Shown here one piece after another: positions 19,228-30,317 of a stretch of 64,000 nt of DNA. Numbering within the stretch: the stretch's first letter is position 1; each line of letters begins with the position of its first letter. Under the pieces are notes generated by a model. The model did no database searches. It was not told the origin of the DNA and saw only the letters and a list, made by a program, of their open reading frames with translations. A program made the translations under genes and the position numbers. The stretch comes from Sagittula salina (lineage in GTDB: Bacteria > Pseudomonadota > Alphaproteobacteria > Rhodobacterales > Rhodobacteraceae), in assembly GCF_017813235.1 (NCBI RefSeq), contig NZ_JAGISH010000003.1, positions 109,571 to 173,570 of the forward strand, read 5' to 3'.

Positions 19228-20837
19228 AGACAACAATCCTCGCCGCATTGATCGGCTCGACCATGCTGACGGCGGCATGGGCCGCCGACGTGCCCGAAGG
19301 CACCACGCTGGCCGAAGACCAGACCTACACCTACCGGGTACTGGACGAATACGACAGCCTTGACCCGCAGATGCTGGAAGGCGTCGAAAGCTCCACCGTG
19401 GTGCGCGACCTCTTCGAAGGTCTCTACAACATGGACGCCAAGGGCGAACTGGTGCCGGGCGTGGCGACCTCGCACGACGTGTCCGACGACAACCTCGTCT
19501 ACACCTTTCACCTGCGCGATACCGCCAAGTGGTCGGACGGCAAGCCGGTGACCGCGAACGATTTCGTCTACGCGTGGAAGCGCGCGGTGGACCCGGAACT
19601 GGCCTCCCCCTACGCATGGTACATGGAACTCATGTCCATCGCGGGCGCGGCAGAGATCATCGCGGGCGAGGCCGACAAGGACACCCTCGGCGTCAAGGCC
19701 GTGGACGACAACACGCTCGAAGTCACGCTGTCGAAGCCCCTGCCCTACTTCGCCGACATGGTGGCGCACGCGACCACCTTCCCGTCACCGTCCTGGGCGA
19801 TCGAGGCGCACGGCAAGGAATGGACCCGTCCCGAGAACATCGTCGGCAACGGTGCCTACATCCTGACGGAGCACGTCCCGAAGGAGCGCCTCGTGCGCGA
19901 GCGCAACACCCGGTACTGGGACAACGAGCACACCGTGCTGGACAAGGTCGTGGCCCTGGTCATCGGTGACGAGAACCAGGCTCTGACCCGTTACAAGGCA
20001 GGCGAGCTGGACAAGACCGACATCCCCGCAGGCCAGTACCCGGCCCTGAAGGACGAGCTGCCCGACGAGGCCTACGCCGTGCCGCGCCTGTGCAACTACT
20101 ACTTCAGCTTCAACCTCTCCGACACCGGGCTGGAGGCGTTCAAGGACGTGCGCGTCCGCAAGGCGCTGTCCATGGCGATCGACCGTAAGGTGATCGTGGA
20201 CGCGGTGCTGAAGGGCGGCCAGTTCCCGGCCTACAACTTCACTCCCGAAGCCACCGCCGGCTTCGAGCTGCCGGAAATCGATTACGCCGGAATGACCCAG
20301 GCGGAGCGCGATGCCGAAGCCCTGCGGCTGATGGAAGAGGCAGGCTACGGCAAGGGCGGCAAGCCACTGGAGTTCGCCTACCTCTACAACACGTCCGACA
20401 GCCACAAGCAGATCGCCATCGTCGCGACCCAGATGTGGAAACAGAAGCTGGGCGTGAACGCGACGCTGGAAAACCAGGAGTGGAAGGTCTTCCTCGAGAA
20501 CCGCGGCAACCAGAACTTCGACATGGCGCGCGGCGCATGGTGCGGCGACTACAACGAGGCGTCCACCTTCCTCGACCTGCTGGCATCGAGCTCCGGCTAC
20601 AACGACGCGAAGTATTCGAACGACCGTGTGGACGAACTGCTGACCGAGGCGAAGACCTCGCATGACACGACGCCGCTCTATACCGAGATCGAGCAGATCG
20701 TCGCCGAGGACATGCCGGTGATCCCGGTCTACCACTACTCCGTCAACATGATGCTGAAGCCGGACCTGAAGGGCTGGCCAATGGATAACGTCATGCAGAA
20801 AATGTACTCGAAGGACATGTACAAGGTCGCCGAGTAA
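19224..20837 (+). CDS. Oligopeptide-type ABC transporter substrate-binding protein (family 5), system 2
   Basis: A 537-aa periplasmic receptor with a signal peptide (MKTTILAALIGSTMLTAAWA, cleavage near residue 20). The mature part resembles OppA (TYTYRVLDEYDSLDPQMLEG, WSDGKPVTANDFVYAWKRAV). It differs clearly from the receptor of system 1, so the two importers probably take different ligands. The preceding GGGAGATAGGCA gives a ribosome site, and the gene overlaps the LysR end by four bases. Confidence 0.93.
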   Translation: MKTTILAALIGSTMLTAAWAADVPEGTTLAEDQTYTYRVLDEYDSLDPQMLEGVESSTVVRDLFEGLYNMDAKGELVPGVATSHDVSDDNLVYTFHLRDTAKWSDGKPVTANDFVYAWKRAVDPELASPYAWYMELMSIAGAAEIIAGEADKDTLGVKAVDDNTLEVTLSKPLPYFADMVAHATTFPSPSWAIEAHGKEWTRPENIVGNGAYILTEHVPKERLVRERNTRYWDNEHTVLDKVVALVIGDENQALTRYKAGELDKTDIPAGQYPALKDELPDEAYAVPRLCNYYFSFNLSDTGLEAFKDVRVRKALSMAIDRKVIVDAVLKGGQFPAYNFTPEATAGFELPEIDYAGMTQAERDAEALRLMEEAGYGKGGKPLEFAYLYNTSDSHKQIAIVATQMWKQKLGVNATLENQEWKVFLENRGNQNFDMARGAWCGDYNEASTFLDLLASSSGYNDAKYSNDRVDELLTEAKTSHDTTPLYTEIEQIVAEDMPVIPVYHYSVNMMLKPDLKGWPMDNVMQKMYSKDMYKVAE

Positions 20838-20845
20838 ACCCACCG

Positions 20846-20870
20846 CCGCCGCCCCTTTCGCGGGCGGCGG
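20846..20870 (+). terminator. GC-rich hairpin after substrate-binding protein gene 2
   Basis: CCGCCGCCC (20846-20854) pairs perfectly with GGGCGGCGG (20862-20870) around a seven-base loop. No U tract follows and the permease gene begins 39 bases later. It mirrors the hairpin after the system 1 receptor gene, in the same operon position. Confidence 0.6.
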
Positions 20871-20909
20871 CCCCCTCCCTAAGCCATTCTCCGGCAAAGG
20901 CTCCCCGAC

Positions 20910-21842
20910 ATGCTGCAATACACGTTCCGCCGCACGCTTGCGGTGCTGCCGACGATCATTTGCCTGATCGTCATCTGCTTTTTCCTGATGCGCCTCGCAC
21001 CGGGCGGCCCGTTCACATCCGAACGCCCGCTGCCGCCCGCGATCATGGCCAACGTGCTGGAACGCTACGGGTTGGATCAGCCCCTGCACGTGCAGCTCTG
21101 GACCTACCTGAAGAACATCTTCTTCCACTTCGACTTCGGTCCCAGCTTCTCGCAGCGCGACCGAGACGTGAACGACATCATCGCCGCCGGTTTCCCGGTG
21201 ACGCTTACCTACGGGTTCTGGTCGGCGGTCTTCGTGCTGGCGCTTGGCATCCCGCTGGGGATCATCGCCGCCCTGAGGCAGAACAGCCTCTGGGACTACA
21301 TCATGACCGGCTTCGCCATCTTCAGCCAGATCTTCCCGAATTTCGTGCTGGCGCCGCTGATGGTGCTGACCTTCACGCTGGCATGGGGCCTTTTGCCCGG
21401 CGGCGGCTGGAACGGCGGACAGTGGGAATATGTGATCATGCCCGCCGTGGCGCTGGGCACGTCGTACCTCGCCAACGTGGCGCGGATCACGCGGTCCTCC
21501 CTGCTCGAGGTGCTGGGTGCGCCCTACATCCGCACCGCCCGCGCCAAGGGCCTGGCCGAACGCACCATCCTGTGGCGTCACGCGCTGAAACCGACGCTGC
21601 TGCCGGTGATCTCCTACATGTCTCCGGTCTTCGTCTACATGATCACCGGCTCGGTTTTCATCGACGTCTTCTTTTCCACCGGCGGGATCGGGCAAAGCTT
21701 CATCGACGCAGCCTATACCCGCGACTACTCGGTGATCCTCGGGCTGGCGATCCTCTACTCGGTGCTCACCTTCGTGCTCAACCTCGGCGTCGACCTCGCC
21801 TACGCGGCGATCGACCCCAAAGTCCGGAGCGGCCTGAAATGA
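20910..21842 (+). CDS. Oligopeptide-type ABC transporter permease 1 (OppB-like), system 2
   Basis: A 310-aa permease beginning MLQYTFRRTLAVLPTIICLI, with about six membrane segments. The loop RYGLDQPLHVQLWTYLKNIF is typical of OppB, and the EAA motif is YIRTARAKGLAERTILWRHA. It overlaps the OppC-like gene by four bases. Confidence 0.94.
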   Translation: MLQYTFRRTLAVLPTIICLIVICFFLMRLAPGGPFTSERPLPPAIMANVLERYGLDQPLHVQLWTYLKNIFFHFDFGPSFSQRDRDVNDIIAAGFPVTLTYGFWSAVFVLALGIPLGIIAALRQNSLWDYIMTGFAIFSQIFPNFVLAPLMVLTFTLAWGLLPGGGWNGGQWEYVIMPAVALGTSYLANVARITRSSLLEVLGAPYIRTARAKGLAERTILWRHALKPTLLPVISYMSPVFVYMITGSVFIDVFFSTGGIGQSFIDAAYTRDYSVILGLAILYSVLTFVLNLGVDLAYAAIDPKVRSGLK

Positions 21843-22824
21843 CCAATCCCCAGACGCCAGAACAGACACCGGACAACCCGGAACACCACCCGCGCACCAT
21901 GTTCGGTGCGCGCCGTCAGCACGAAGCGGCAGAACTTGCCGCAGCCGAGGAGATGATCGTCTCCCGCTCGTTCTGGGCCGACGCGCGCCGCCGCTTCGTA
22001 AAGAACCGCATGGCGATGATCGGCTGTTTCTTCGTCGTTCTGATCTTCCTCTTCGCCGCCTTCGGCGGGGTGTTCGCGCAATACAACATCGAGGAAATCG
22101 ACTGGTCCCTGCTGGGCAAGGTCGAAACCGAGGGCGGCCCCAACCTGACCAACGGTCACTGGTTCGGCGTCGATGAACTGGGTCGCGACCTTTACGCCCG
22201 CGTCGTGCAGGGTACGCGCGTGTCGCTGCTCGTGGGCTTTGTCGCGGGTATCACCTCGGTGATGATCGGGTCGATCTTCGGGGCCATCGCGGGCTACTAC
22301 GGCGGCCGCACCGACCAATTCATCATGGCAGCCTACAACATCACGCTGTCGATCCCCTACATCATCTTCTTCGTCGTGTGGCAGGCATTCTTTGGCCGCT
22401 CCGTGACGCAAATGGTGCTGGTGATGATCCTCATCAACTGGACCGCCGGGCTGCTGATCACGCGCGGACAGGTCATGACTCTGAAGAACCGCGAATTCGT
22501 CGATGCGGCGCGGATGCTGGGCCTGTCGGACCTGAAGATCATCGCCCGCCACATCCTGCCCAACATGCTCTGGGTGATCGTGATCTATACCTCCATCACC
22601 ATCCCCGACGCCATCATGATGGAAAGCCTCGTGTCCTTCCTCGGCGTCGGAATCCAGGAACCGCAGACCTCATGGGGCGCACTGATCTCCGAAGGCGCAT
22701 CGACCATGACCTACGGCACGCTCTGGCAACTCATGTTCCCGGCCCTCTTCTTCGCCGTGAACCAGATTTCGCTCTATTACATCGGGGACGGACTGCGTGA
22801 CGCGCTGGACCCGAAGGAACGCTG

Positions 22825-22825
<1 letters not shown>
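21839..22825 (+). CDS. Oligopeptide-type ABC transporter permease 2 (OppC-like), system 2
   Basis: A 328-aa permease with a soluble ~40-residue N-terminus rich in Pro, Glu and Ala, then the first membrane helix (MAMIGCFFVVLIFLFAAFGG) and the core domain. The EAA motif reads FVDAARMLGLSDLKIIARHI. The start is fixed by the ATGA overlap with the OppB-like gene. The stop overlaps the ATPase start in TGATG. Confidence 0.94.
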
Positions 22826-24773
<1,948 letters not shown>

Positions 24774-24895
24774 CCCTGCTCCGGGGGCACTGCGCCCCGC
24801 GTATCGGAACGCGCATTGACAATTCCTTCCCGGCGCAACGATCATTGCCAGAACGGATTTTTCCGCAGGCAGGATCGCGTCGGGGAGGACGCCGC

Positions 24896-25672
24896 ATGAA
24901 CAGACTCAAGGATCTCTGGGCCTCTGGGCGCCCGGCGCTGAACGGCTGGTGCTCCATCGGCAGCCCCTTCACCGCCGAGATCATGGCCGCGCAGGGCTAC
25001 GATTCACTCTCCATCGACTGGCAGCACGGCGCGCTCGACTACTCCGACCTGCTGCCGATGCTCCAGGCCATCCGCGCCTCCGGCGTCACGCCCATGGTGC
25101 GGGTGCCCTGGCTCGATCCGACATCGGTGATGAAGGCCCTCGACGCGGGCGCCATGGGGATCATCTGCCCGATGATCTCCACCCGTCAGCAGGCTGAGGA
25201 TTTCGTTTCCTACATGCGCTACCCGCCGCAGGGGCAGCGATCGTACGGGCCGACGAGGGCCGGGTTTGCCATGCCGGGCTACGGCGTGGGGATGAACGAT
25301 CACGTTCTGGCGCTGGCCATGATCGAAACGAAGGAAGGCGTCGAGAACCTTGAAGAGATCGCCGCCACGCCGGGGCTGGACGGGCTCTATGTCGGCCCCG
25401 CCGACCTGACGCTCGGGACGCAGGACGGCCGCCTGCCACCGGGCTTCGACCGCGAGGAACCCGAGATGACCACCCTCATCCGGCGCATCGCCACCGCCTG
25501 CAAGGCAAACGGCATCCGCGCCTGCCTGCACTGCGGCACGCCAGACTATGCCGCAAAGGCCATCGGCTGGGGCTACGACCTGACCACCGTCAGCGGCGAC
25601 ACGCGGCTTCTGGCGGGGGCGGCAAAGGCCTCGGTCGACGCCTTCCGCGCGCTCACGAAACGGGGCGACTGA
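24896..25672 (+). CDS. HpcH/HpaI-family (class II) aldolase
   Basis: A 258-aa metal-dependent aldolase that cleaves 4-hydroxy-2-oxoacids to pyruvate and an aldehyde. Active-site features fit the family: DWQHG with catalytic His44, Arg69 in MVRVPW, metal ligands Glu144 (AMIETKEG) and Asp170 (YVGPADLTLG). Residue 42 is Gln where many relatives have Glu (DxEHG). GGGGAGGA precedes the ATG. It overlaps the dehydrogenase gene by one base, and sits just downstream of the second importer, suggesting catabolism of what the importer brings in. Confidence 0.9.
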   Translation: MNRLKDLWASGRPALNGWCSIGSPFTAEIMAAQGYDSLSIDWQHGALDYSDLLPMLQAIRASGVTPMVRVPWLDPTSVMKALDAGAMGIICPMISTRQQAEDFVSYMRYPPQGQRSYGPTRAGFAMPGYGVGMNDHVLALAMIETKEGVENLEEIAATPGLDGLYVGPADLTLGTQDGRLPPGFDREEPEMTTLIRRIATACKANGIRACLHCGTPDYAAKAIGWGYDLTTVSGDTRLLAGAAKASVDAFRALTKRGD

Positions 25673-26637
25673 TGCCGCATGTCCTCGTCGCGGGAAAACT
25701 CCACCCGCTGGGCCGCGCCGTGCTGGACGCGGCCCCCGGCATCACCGCGCACTACATCGACGAGATCAGCGAAGACAGCTACGCGCCGCACATCGCGCAG
25801 GCCGACGCGCTGCTGATCCGTACGCAGCCGCTCTCTGCCGCGACGGTGGCGCGGGCGGACCGCCTGCGGTTCGTCTCGCGCCACGGCGTGGGCTATGACG
25901 CCGTGGACGTGGCGGCGCTGAACGCCCGCGGCATCGCCCTGGCGGTCTGCGGCGACGTCAATTCGACGGCAGTGGCGGAACACGCCTGCATGATGATCCT
26001 CGCCGCTGCCAAACGCGCCCTGCGGGGCGATCGCGCCGTGCGAAGCGGCCCATGGGACTGGCGTAACACCCTGGAATCGCAGGACATCCGGGGGCGGACG
26101 CTGCTGATCCTCGGCTATGGCCGCATCGGTCAGCATGTGGCGCGGATGATGGCGGGCTTCGGCCTGACAATCCTCGCCTACGACCCGTGGCTGGCACAAC
26201 ACGGCTGGCCCGACGGCCCCGCCACCTCCGTCACCGATCTGGACGACGCGCTGGGGCAGGCCGATATCCTTTCCGTCTCGGCGCCAAAGGGCAACCGCCC
26301 GCTGATCGGCGCGGCGGAATTCGCGCGCATGAAGCCCGGCGCCATCCTCGTGAACACGGCGCGCGGCGGCATTGTCGACGAGGCCGCGCTGGTCGACGCG
26401 CTCCGGTCGGGCAAGGTCGGCGCGGCGGGGCTCGACGTCTTTGCGCAGGAACCGCCCGCCCCGGCCAATCCCCTGCTGGGTTTCGATCAGGTCATCCTGA
26501 GCCCGCATATCGCAGGCGTCACCGAGGGCGCGGCAGAGCGCATGGCCGTCTCCTCGGCGCAGAATATCCTCGACTTTCTCGCAGGGCGGCTCGACCCGGC
26601 GCTGATCGTCAACCGCGACGCCCTGCGCGCGGATTAA
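25672..26637 (+). CDS. NAD-dependent D-2-hydroxyacid dehydrogenase
   Basis: A 321-aa dehydrogenase of the phosphoglycerate-dehydrogenase-like family. The nucleotide-binding motif GYGRIGQ is at residues 148-154, and the catalytic triad is Arg231 (NTARGG), Glu260 (AQEPP) and His279 (LSPHIAG). It interconverts 2-hydroxy and 2-oxo acids, a plausible partner for the aldolase whose ATG overlaps its predecessor's stop. Lacks the C-terminal ACT domain of SerA. Its end overlaps the converging nuclease-protease gene by four bases. Confidence 0.92.
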   Translation: MPHVLVAGKLHPLGRAVLDAAPGITAHYIDEISEDSYAPHIAQADALLIRTQPLSAATVARADRLRFVSRHGVGYDAVDVAALNARGIALAVCGDVNSTAVAEHACMMILAAAKRALRGDRAVRSGPWDWRNTLESQDIRGRTLLILGYGRIGQHVARMMAGFGLTILAYDPWLAQHGWPDGPATSVTDLDDALGQADILSVSAPKGNRPLIGAAEFARMKPGAILVNTARGGIVDEAALVDALRSGKVGAAGLDVFAQEPPAPANPLLGFDQVILSPHIAGVTEGAAERMAVSSAQNILDFLAGRLDPALIVNRDALRAD

Positions 26638-28583
26638 AGTGTCAGGCTCTCCGGCCCGTCGAGCGGACGCACCCCCCGGCCAAAGACGCTCTCCGGCTCC
26701 GCCCGGAGCGGGTCGTGCGTCCGCAGGGGGCCGAAATCCAGCCCGGTGAACGCCTCGATCTCTGACACTTTCATCTGATAGGTGCGGTATTCACCCAGCA
26801 CAAAGGCCGCCTCCGTCAGAGACCGGATCATGTCGCCCTGCGTCAACAGGTAGCCCGTCGCAGACAGCGCCCCCGTGTCGTCGTTGATCATCACCGCCAC
26901 CTTCCAGAAGCTTTCGGGGATCAGGATGTCCTCCGCGCCGGGCTGCTCGCGCAGCTGCTTGTCGCCGGGCAGAAAAACCGGCCCGGTAAAGACCGAGACC
27001 CGGAACCCCCGCGTGGTTGATGACCCGAGGATGTAGTCCTCCAGCCCGACCCAGTCCTTCTGGTTCAGATCGGCGTGCTGCGGCGCGCAGTTGGTGTAAT
27101 GGAAGGTGTCCTGCTCCGCCGCCTGCGCCTCGGCCCGGCTGTCGCCCCAGCCGGGGTCCTTGCGGCGCACCATGTGGCCGCGATCCAGCGGGTTGCGGCG
27201 GTAAAGCTCGTTGCCGATCTGATGCTCCGGCTTCAGCCGCCCGTCCAGTCGCCAGTTGCCCTTGCGTTTCAGCGACAGCGCCTTTTCACCGTCGATGTTC
27301 ACCGCCGTCACGCGCGGCAACCGTCGGGAGGCCGACTGCAATACCGTAAAATGCGTGTAGTCGAGGTGCCCGTCGTCGCGGCCCTGCACGGGTGCGAGAT
27401 CGGATGCGTGGTCGCAAAGGTCGGGCAGCGGCACCTGTCGGTCCGCCCCGAGGAAATCCGGGTCGTAGCCCTGCCGCCCGTCAAAGCTTTCGGCCGGCGC
27501 TTCCTCCGTGGGCGGCGGCGGCGCGGCGGCAGCTGTCAGGCGGCCCTGAACGTCGCGCAGCGCGGCCGCCACCACATCGCCCGCCACGGCGTAGTTCATT
27601 TCGCGGAAGGCCCCGGCAAAATGCAGCCCGACCGCCTCCCCCGTTTCCAGATCCAGCACCACCGACCCGGAGTTCCCGCCGAGCGAACTGTAGTCCGCAA
27701 GAAGCAGCGTCCCGTCGGACTGCGCGCCGGTGATCATGCCGGGCGAGAACCGCTTGACCTTGTAGACGCCCTTGAAGATCCGGTCCATCAGGTCGGGATC
27801 GTTGCGCCCGCCGTCCCGCGCCGGGTAGCCCACCGCGGCGACCGGGGCCCCCGGTTCCGGCATGGCCGTGGCGATGGAAAGCGGCTCCAGCCCCTCCGGG
27901 TTCGCCACCCGCAGGAAGGCGATGTCGGGCGCACCCGAGGGCGCCACGTACAGCACCTCCGTCGCCAGAAGGATGCGCGGCGGCAGCCCGCGCGGGTCCT
28001 GCTGGCGGAGGGTGTTCACCTGCACATGCAGCGGGTTGCCGAATGTCCCCTCCCCGAACCGCCAGTCGCCCAGCCAGTCCCGCGTGGCAAAGACATGCGC
28101 GACGTGGCGATTGGTCACAACGATATCCTTCGCCACCAGCCAGCCGGTGCCCGCGTAATCCATCGTGACGTGGTTCAACAGATCGACCCGCCCGACGCGG
28201 GCGCAGACCTGTTGCAGGGTGTCGCGGTTCGCCTCCAGCAGGTCGATGCGGTCGAAATCGCCCTGCACCTCGATCCGGTCGCCTTCGATGAAATAGGCGG
28301 GGCGCATCTCCGACAGGATGATCGCCTCCAGCGCACCCTGCACCGGCCCCTCGAAGGGATCGCCCCGCCGCAGCCCCTCCAGCGCGTCATCCACCGGCCC
28401 CCCGGCCATCGGCGCCATGCCCTCCAGCGGTATGCCCATGGGTGCCGCCATCGGCGCGTCCAGCGGGCCGGGGCTGTGCTGCACCGTGGGGGACAGGGTG
28501 TCGAGGTAAAGCCTGCGCGCCTTCTCCAGCGCCTTGTCGAACTTGTCCGAGCCCCGCAGGGCGTCAATCTGTCTGGGTGCCAT
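26634..28583 (-). CDS. Trypsin-like serine protease fused to a NucA-type DNA/RNA non-specific endonuclease
   Basis: A 649-aa two-enzyme protein without signal peptide. Residues ~130-350 form a trypsin/V8-like protease: His160 (TNRHV), Asp220 (PDIAFLR) and Ser305 (GGNSGS). A proline-rich linker (AAAAPPPPTEE, ~351-362) leads to a beta-beta-alpha-metal nuclease at ~400-620, with catalytic DRGHM (His470) and metal-site residues in TNCAPQHADLNQ and W511-E515. The N-terminal ~90 residues are Pro/Met/Gly-rich. All catalytic residues are present. I infer the protease releases or activates the nuclease. It follows the SGNH gene by 83 bases on the same strand. Confidence 0.88.
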   Translation of the reverse strand: MAPRQIDALRGSDKFDKALEKARRLYLDTLSPTVQHSPGPLDAPMAAPMGIPLEGMAPMAGGPVDDALEGLRRGDPFEGPVQGALEAIILSEMRPAYFIEGDRIEVQGDFDRIDLLEANRDTLQQVCARVGRVDLLNHVTMDYAGTGWLVAKDIVVTNRHVAHVFATRDWLGDWRFGEGTFGNPLHVQVNTLRQQDPRGLPPRILLATEVLYVAPSGAPDIAFLRVANPEGLEPLSIATAMPEPGAPVAAVGYPARDGGRNDPDLMDRIFKGVYKVKRFSPGMITGAQSDGTLLLADYSSLGGNSGSVVLDLETGEAVGLHFAGAFREMNYAVAGDVVAAALRDVQGRLTAAAAPPPPTEEAPAESFDGRQGYDPDFLGADRQVPLPDLCDHASDLAPVQGRDDGHLDYTHFTVLQSASRRLPRVTAVNIDGEKALSLKRKGNWRLDGRLKPEHQIGNELYRRNPLDRGHMVRRKDPGWGDSRAEAQAAEQDTFHYTNCAPQHADLNQKDWVGLEDYILGSSTTRGFRVSVFTGPVFLPGDKQLREQPGAEDILIPESFWKVAVMINDDTGALSATGYLLTQGDMIRSLTEAAFVLGEYRTYQMKVSEIEAFTGLDFGPLRTHDPLRAEPESVFGRGVRPLDGPESLTL

Positions 28584-28666
28584 GGAACCGGCCTTTCGTG
28601 GAAAAAATCATGGGAAAATATATTGGCTTGGGTCGGGCGAGCCCGTCGGGCCGCCCGTCCTGTCTG

Positions 28667-30130
28667 TCAGGACACGGGGGTCAGGCTGTCGCCCCAGACC
28701 GCGCAGATCTCCTCCAGCGTGGGGCGGATCAGGCGGCGGATCATCACGGCGGCGACCACGGCGGCCACCGCCGGGCTCAGTCCGAAACTGACCACAAGCA
28801 GTTGCACCAGCGCCGCCGCCACAGCCGCGTCGCCGAGGCCCAGCGCCTTTGCCAACGCCTCGCGCTCCGCCTTGTCGGCGGCCGCGGCACCGCACATCAG
28901 GCCGTGCAGTTCCCGGTTCAGGCGCCGCAGGATGCGCTGCCCCGTGTCGCGGAAGGTGTCGCCCACGCCCTCCAGCGCGCCGAATTCAAGTGGCGCGATC
29001 GCCGCCATCGGCAGCGCGCGCTCCGGTTCTGCCGAAGTCAGCAAGGCGCGGCGGCCGATCTCAGCCTCCAGCGCGGCATCGGTCATCGTGGCGGCCATCT
29101 CCGCCGCCGCCTGCGCCGCTGCCTCCAGCCCGGCGGGGCCGGCACTGCCCGGAGCGGCCCCTGGCATGCCCTCCAACGCGCTGCCGCGCAGGCCTTCCAA
29201 CGCGCTGCCGCGCAGGCGCAGCGCCTCGCGGAACTTCCCCGCCACGCGGGCGTAGCTGTCCGAGGTCGGGTGCAATTCGTCGTGCCACTGTTTCACCACC
29301 GACCGGCAATCCACCAGCCCCACCTGCCCGGCCATGCCCGGTTCGTCCACCAGCGCCGTCAGCGCGTCATAGAAACGGTCCACCATGCGCGCCACCAGCG
29401 CCCGCTGCAGACCCGGCGCGAGAATGCCCAGCGTCTGCATCGGACGGCCCAGCCACTTGCCCCGTGCAGGGATGGCGTGGTCGTAGCCGTGGATCAGCAC
29501 CGGCAGCCCGGGAAAGCCGCGCACCAGACGGTGCAGCAGCCCGCGATAGTCCGTAATCACGGCGTGCAGCGCGGTTTCGAACCCCTGCGTCAGGTAATCG
29601 TCGACCCCAAGCGCCGGGTCGTAGGGCCTGAGGGACCGCACCAGCCGCCCCTCCCCCAGCAGATCGTTGCCGCCACCCGAAATCAGCACCCCGTCGGGGC
29701 GTTCGGCGGCGACGGTGGCGATCAGTTCGTCCTGCGCCACGATGTCCGCCACCAGATCCCCCGCCGCGCCCAGACTGCGGATCGCGTAATGCGCGCCGAG
29801 GTGGTCGATCACGTCCGACAGCAGGATCGGATACTGGAACCAGCTGTCGCCCTCGGACACCAGCTTTGGGCCGTCCCATGTCCTCAGCTTCGCCTTGTAC
29901 TGTACATCCCGCCGCCAGCGCGCGATGCGGTTGGCGGAGGACATCAGGACGGCGCCCTCCTCCATCGAAGGCGTGACCAGCGCCGGATTGGGCACAATCA
30001 CCGGGTCGAACCCCCGGCTGCCCCGCGTGTCCTCCATCAGGTAGGGGGCGATTTCACTATCGGGAACCGAAGGGTCCATCAGCCGCCGTCTGAGTTCGCT
30101 TTCGGTGATCGGGGTCGGTATTTCGGCCAT
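28667..30130 (-). CDS. SGNH/GDSL-type hydrolase with helical C-terminal region
   Basis: A 487-aa protein. SGNH blocks are visible: GDSW with nucleophile Ser96, oxyanion Gly121, GGGND with Asn155, and DELH with Asp284/His287. These mark an esterase, lipase or acyl-hydrolase fold. The last ~190 residues contain an exact repeat of LRGSALEG, long Ala-rich helices and a hydrophobic stretch (VAAALVQLLVVSFGLSPAVA) that could insert in membrane. No signal peptide. The start at 30130 is chosen because GGGAGG lies eight bases upstream; an ATG five codons earlier would overlap that site. Divergent from the EAD1-trypsin operon; probably an effector of this locus. Confidence 0.8.
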   Translation of the reverse strand: MAEIPTPITESELRRRLMDPSVPDSEIAPYLMEDTRGSRGFDPVIVPNPALVTPSMEEGAVLMSSANRIARWRRDVQYKAKLRTWDGPKLVSEGDSWFQYPILLSDVIDHLGAHYAIRSLGAAGDLVADIVAQDELIATVAAERPDGVLISGGGNDLLGEGRLVRSLRPYDPALGVDDYLTQGFETALHAVITDYRGLLHRLVRGFPGLPVLIHGYDHAIPARGKWLGRPMQTLGILAPGLQRALVARMVDRFYDALTALVDEPGMAGQVGLVDCRSVVKQWHDELHPTSDSYARVAGKFREALRLRGSALEGLRGSALEGMPGAAPGSAGPAGLEAAAQAAAEMAATMTDAALEAEIGRRALLTSAEPERALPMAAIAPLEFGALEGVGDTFRDTGQRILRRLNRELHGLMCGAAAADKAEREALAKALGLGDAAVAAALVQLLVVSFGLSPAVAAVVAAVMIRRLIRPTLEEICAVWGDSLTPVS

Positions 30131-30227
30131 GACGCGGCCTCCCATCTGGAAATGACAAACGGATGGAAAACTGCCGCCTCCCGGTCCCGTCCGCCGCCCT
30201 GAAACGCCTTTCCACCCAACGATGGTC

Positions 30228-30257
30228 TTAACACGGATCGCCTTATGGTTCTATATT
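30228..30257 (+). promoter_or_regulatory. Candidate promoter of the rightward conflict-system operon
   Basis: TTAACA (30228-30233), an 18-base spacer and TATATT (30252-30257) resemble a sigma-70 promoter, in a distinctly AT-rich patch between the two divergent arms. Transcription would start near 30264, about 54 bases before the first gene. The leftward promoter must lie in the same 187-bp spacer but is not obvious. Confidence 0.4.
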
Positions 30258-30317
30258 GGCGATCAAGAACAACGCATAATTGCTTCGACGATTGGCAGAC
30301 CGATTTGGAGACCGCTC

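Noticed and set aside
19785..21869. 694-codon minus-strand frame opposite the second receptor and permease
   Set aside because: Compositional shadow of two clear transporter genes; no ribosome site or family.
26634..30130. Type VI secretion effector cargo
   Set aside because: No VgrG, PAAR, Hcp, chaperone or immunity-like gene is present, and the EAD1/STAND operon next door gives a better context.
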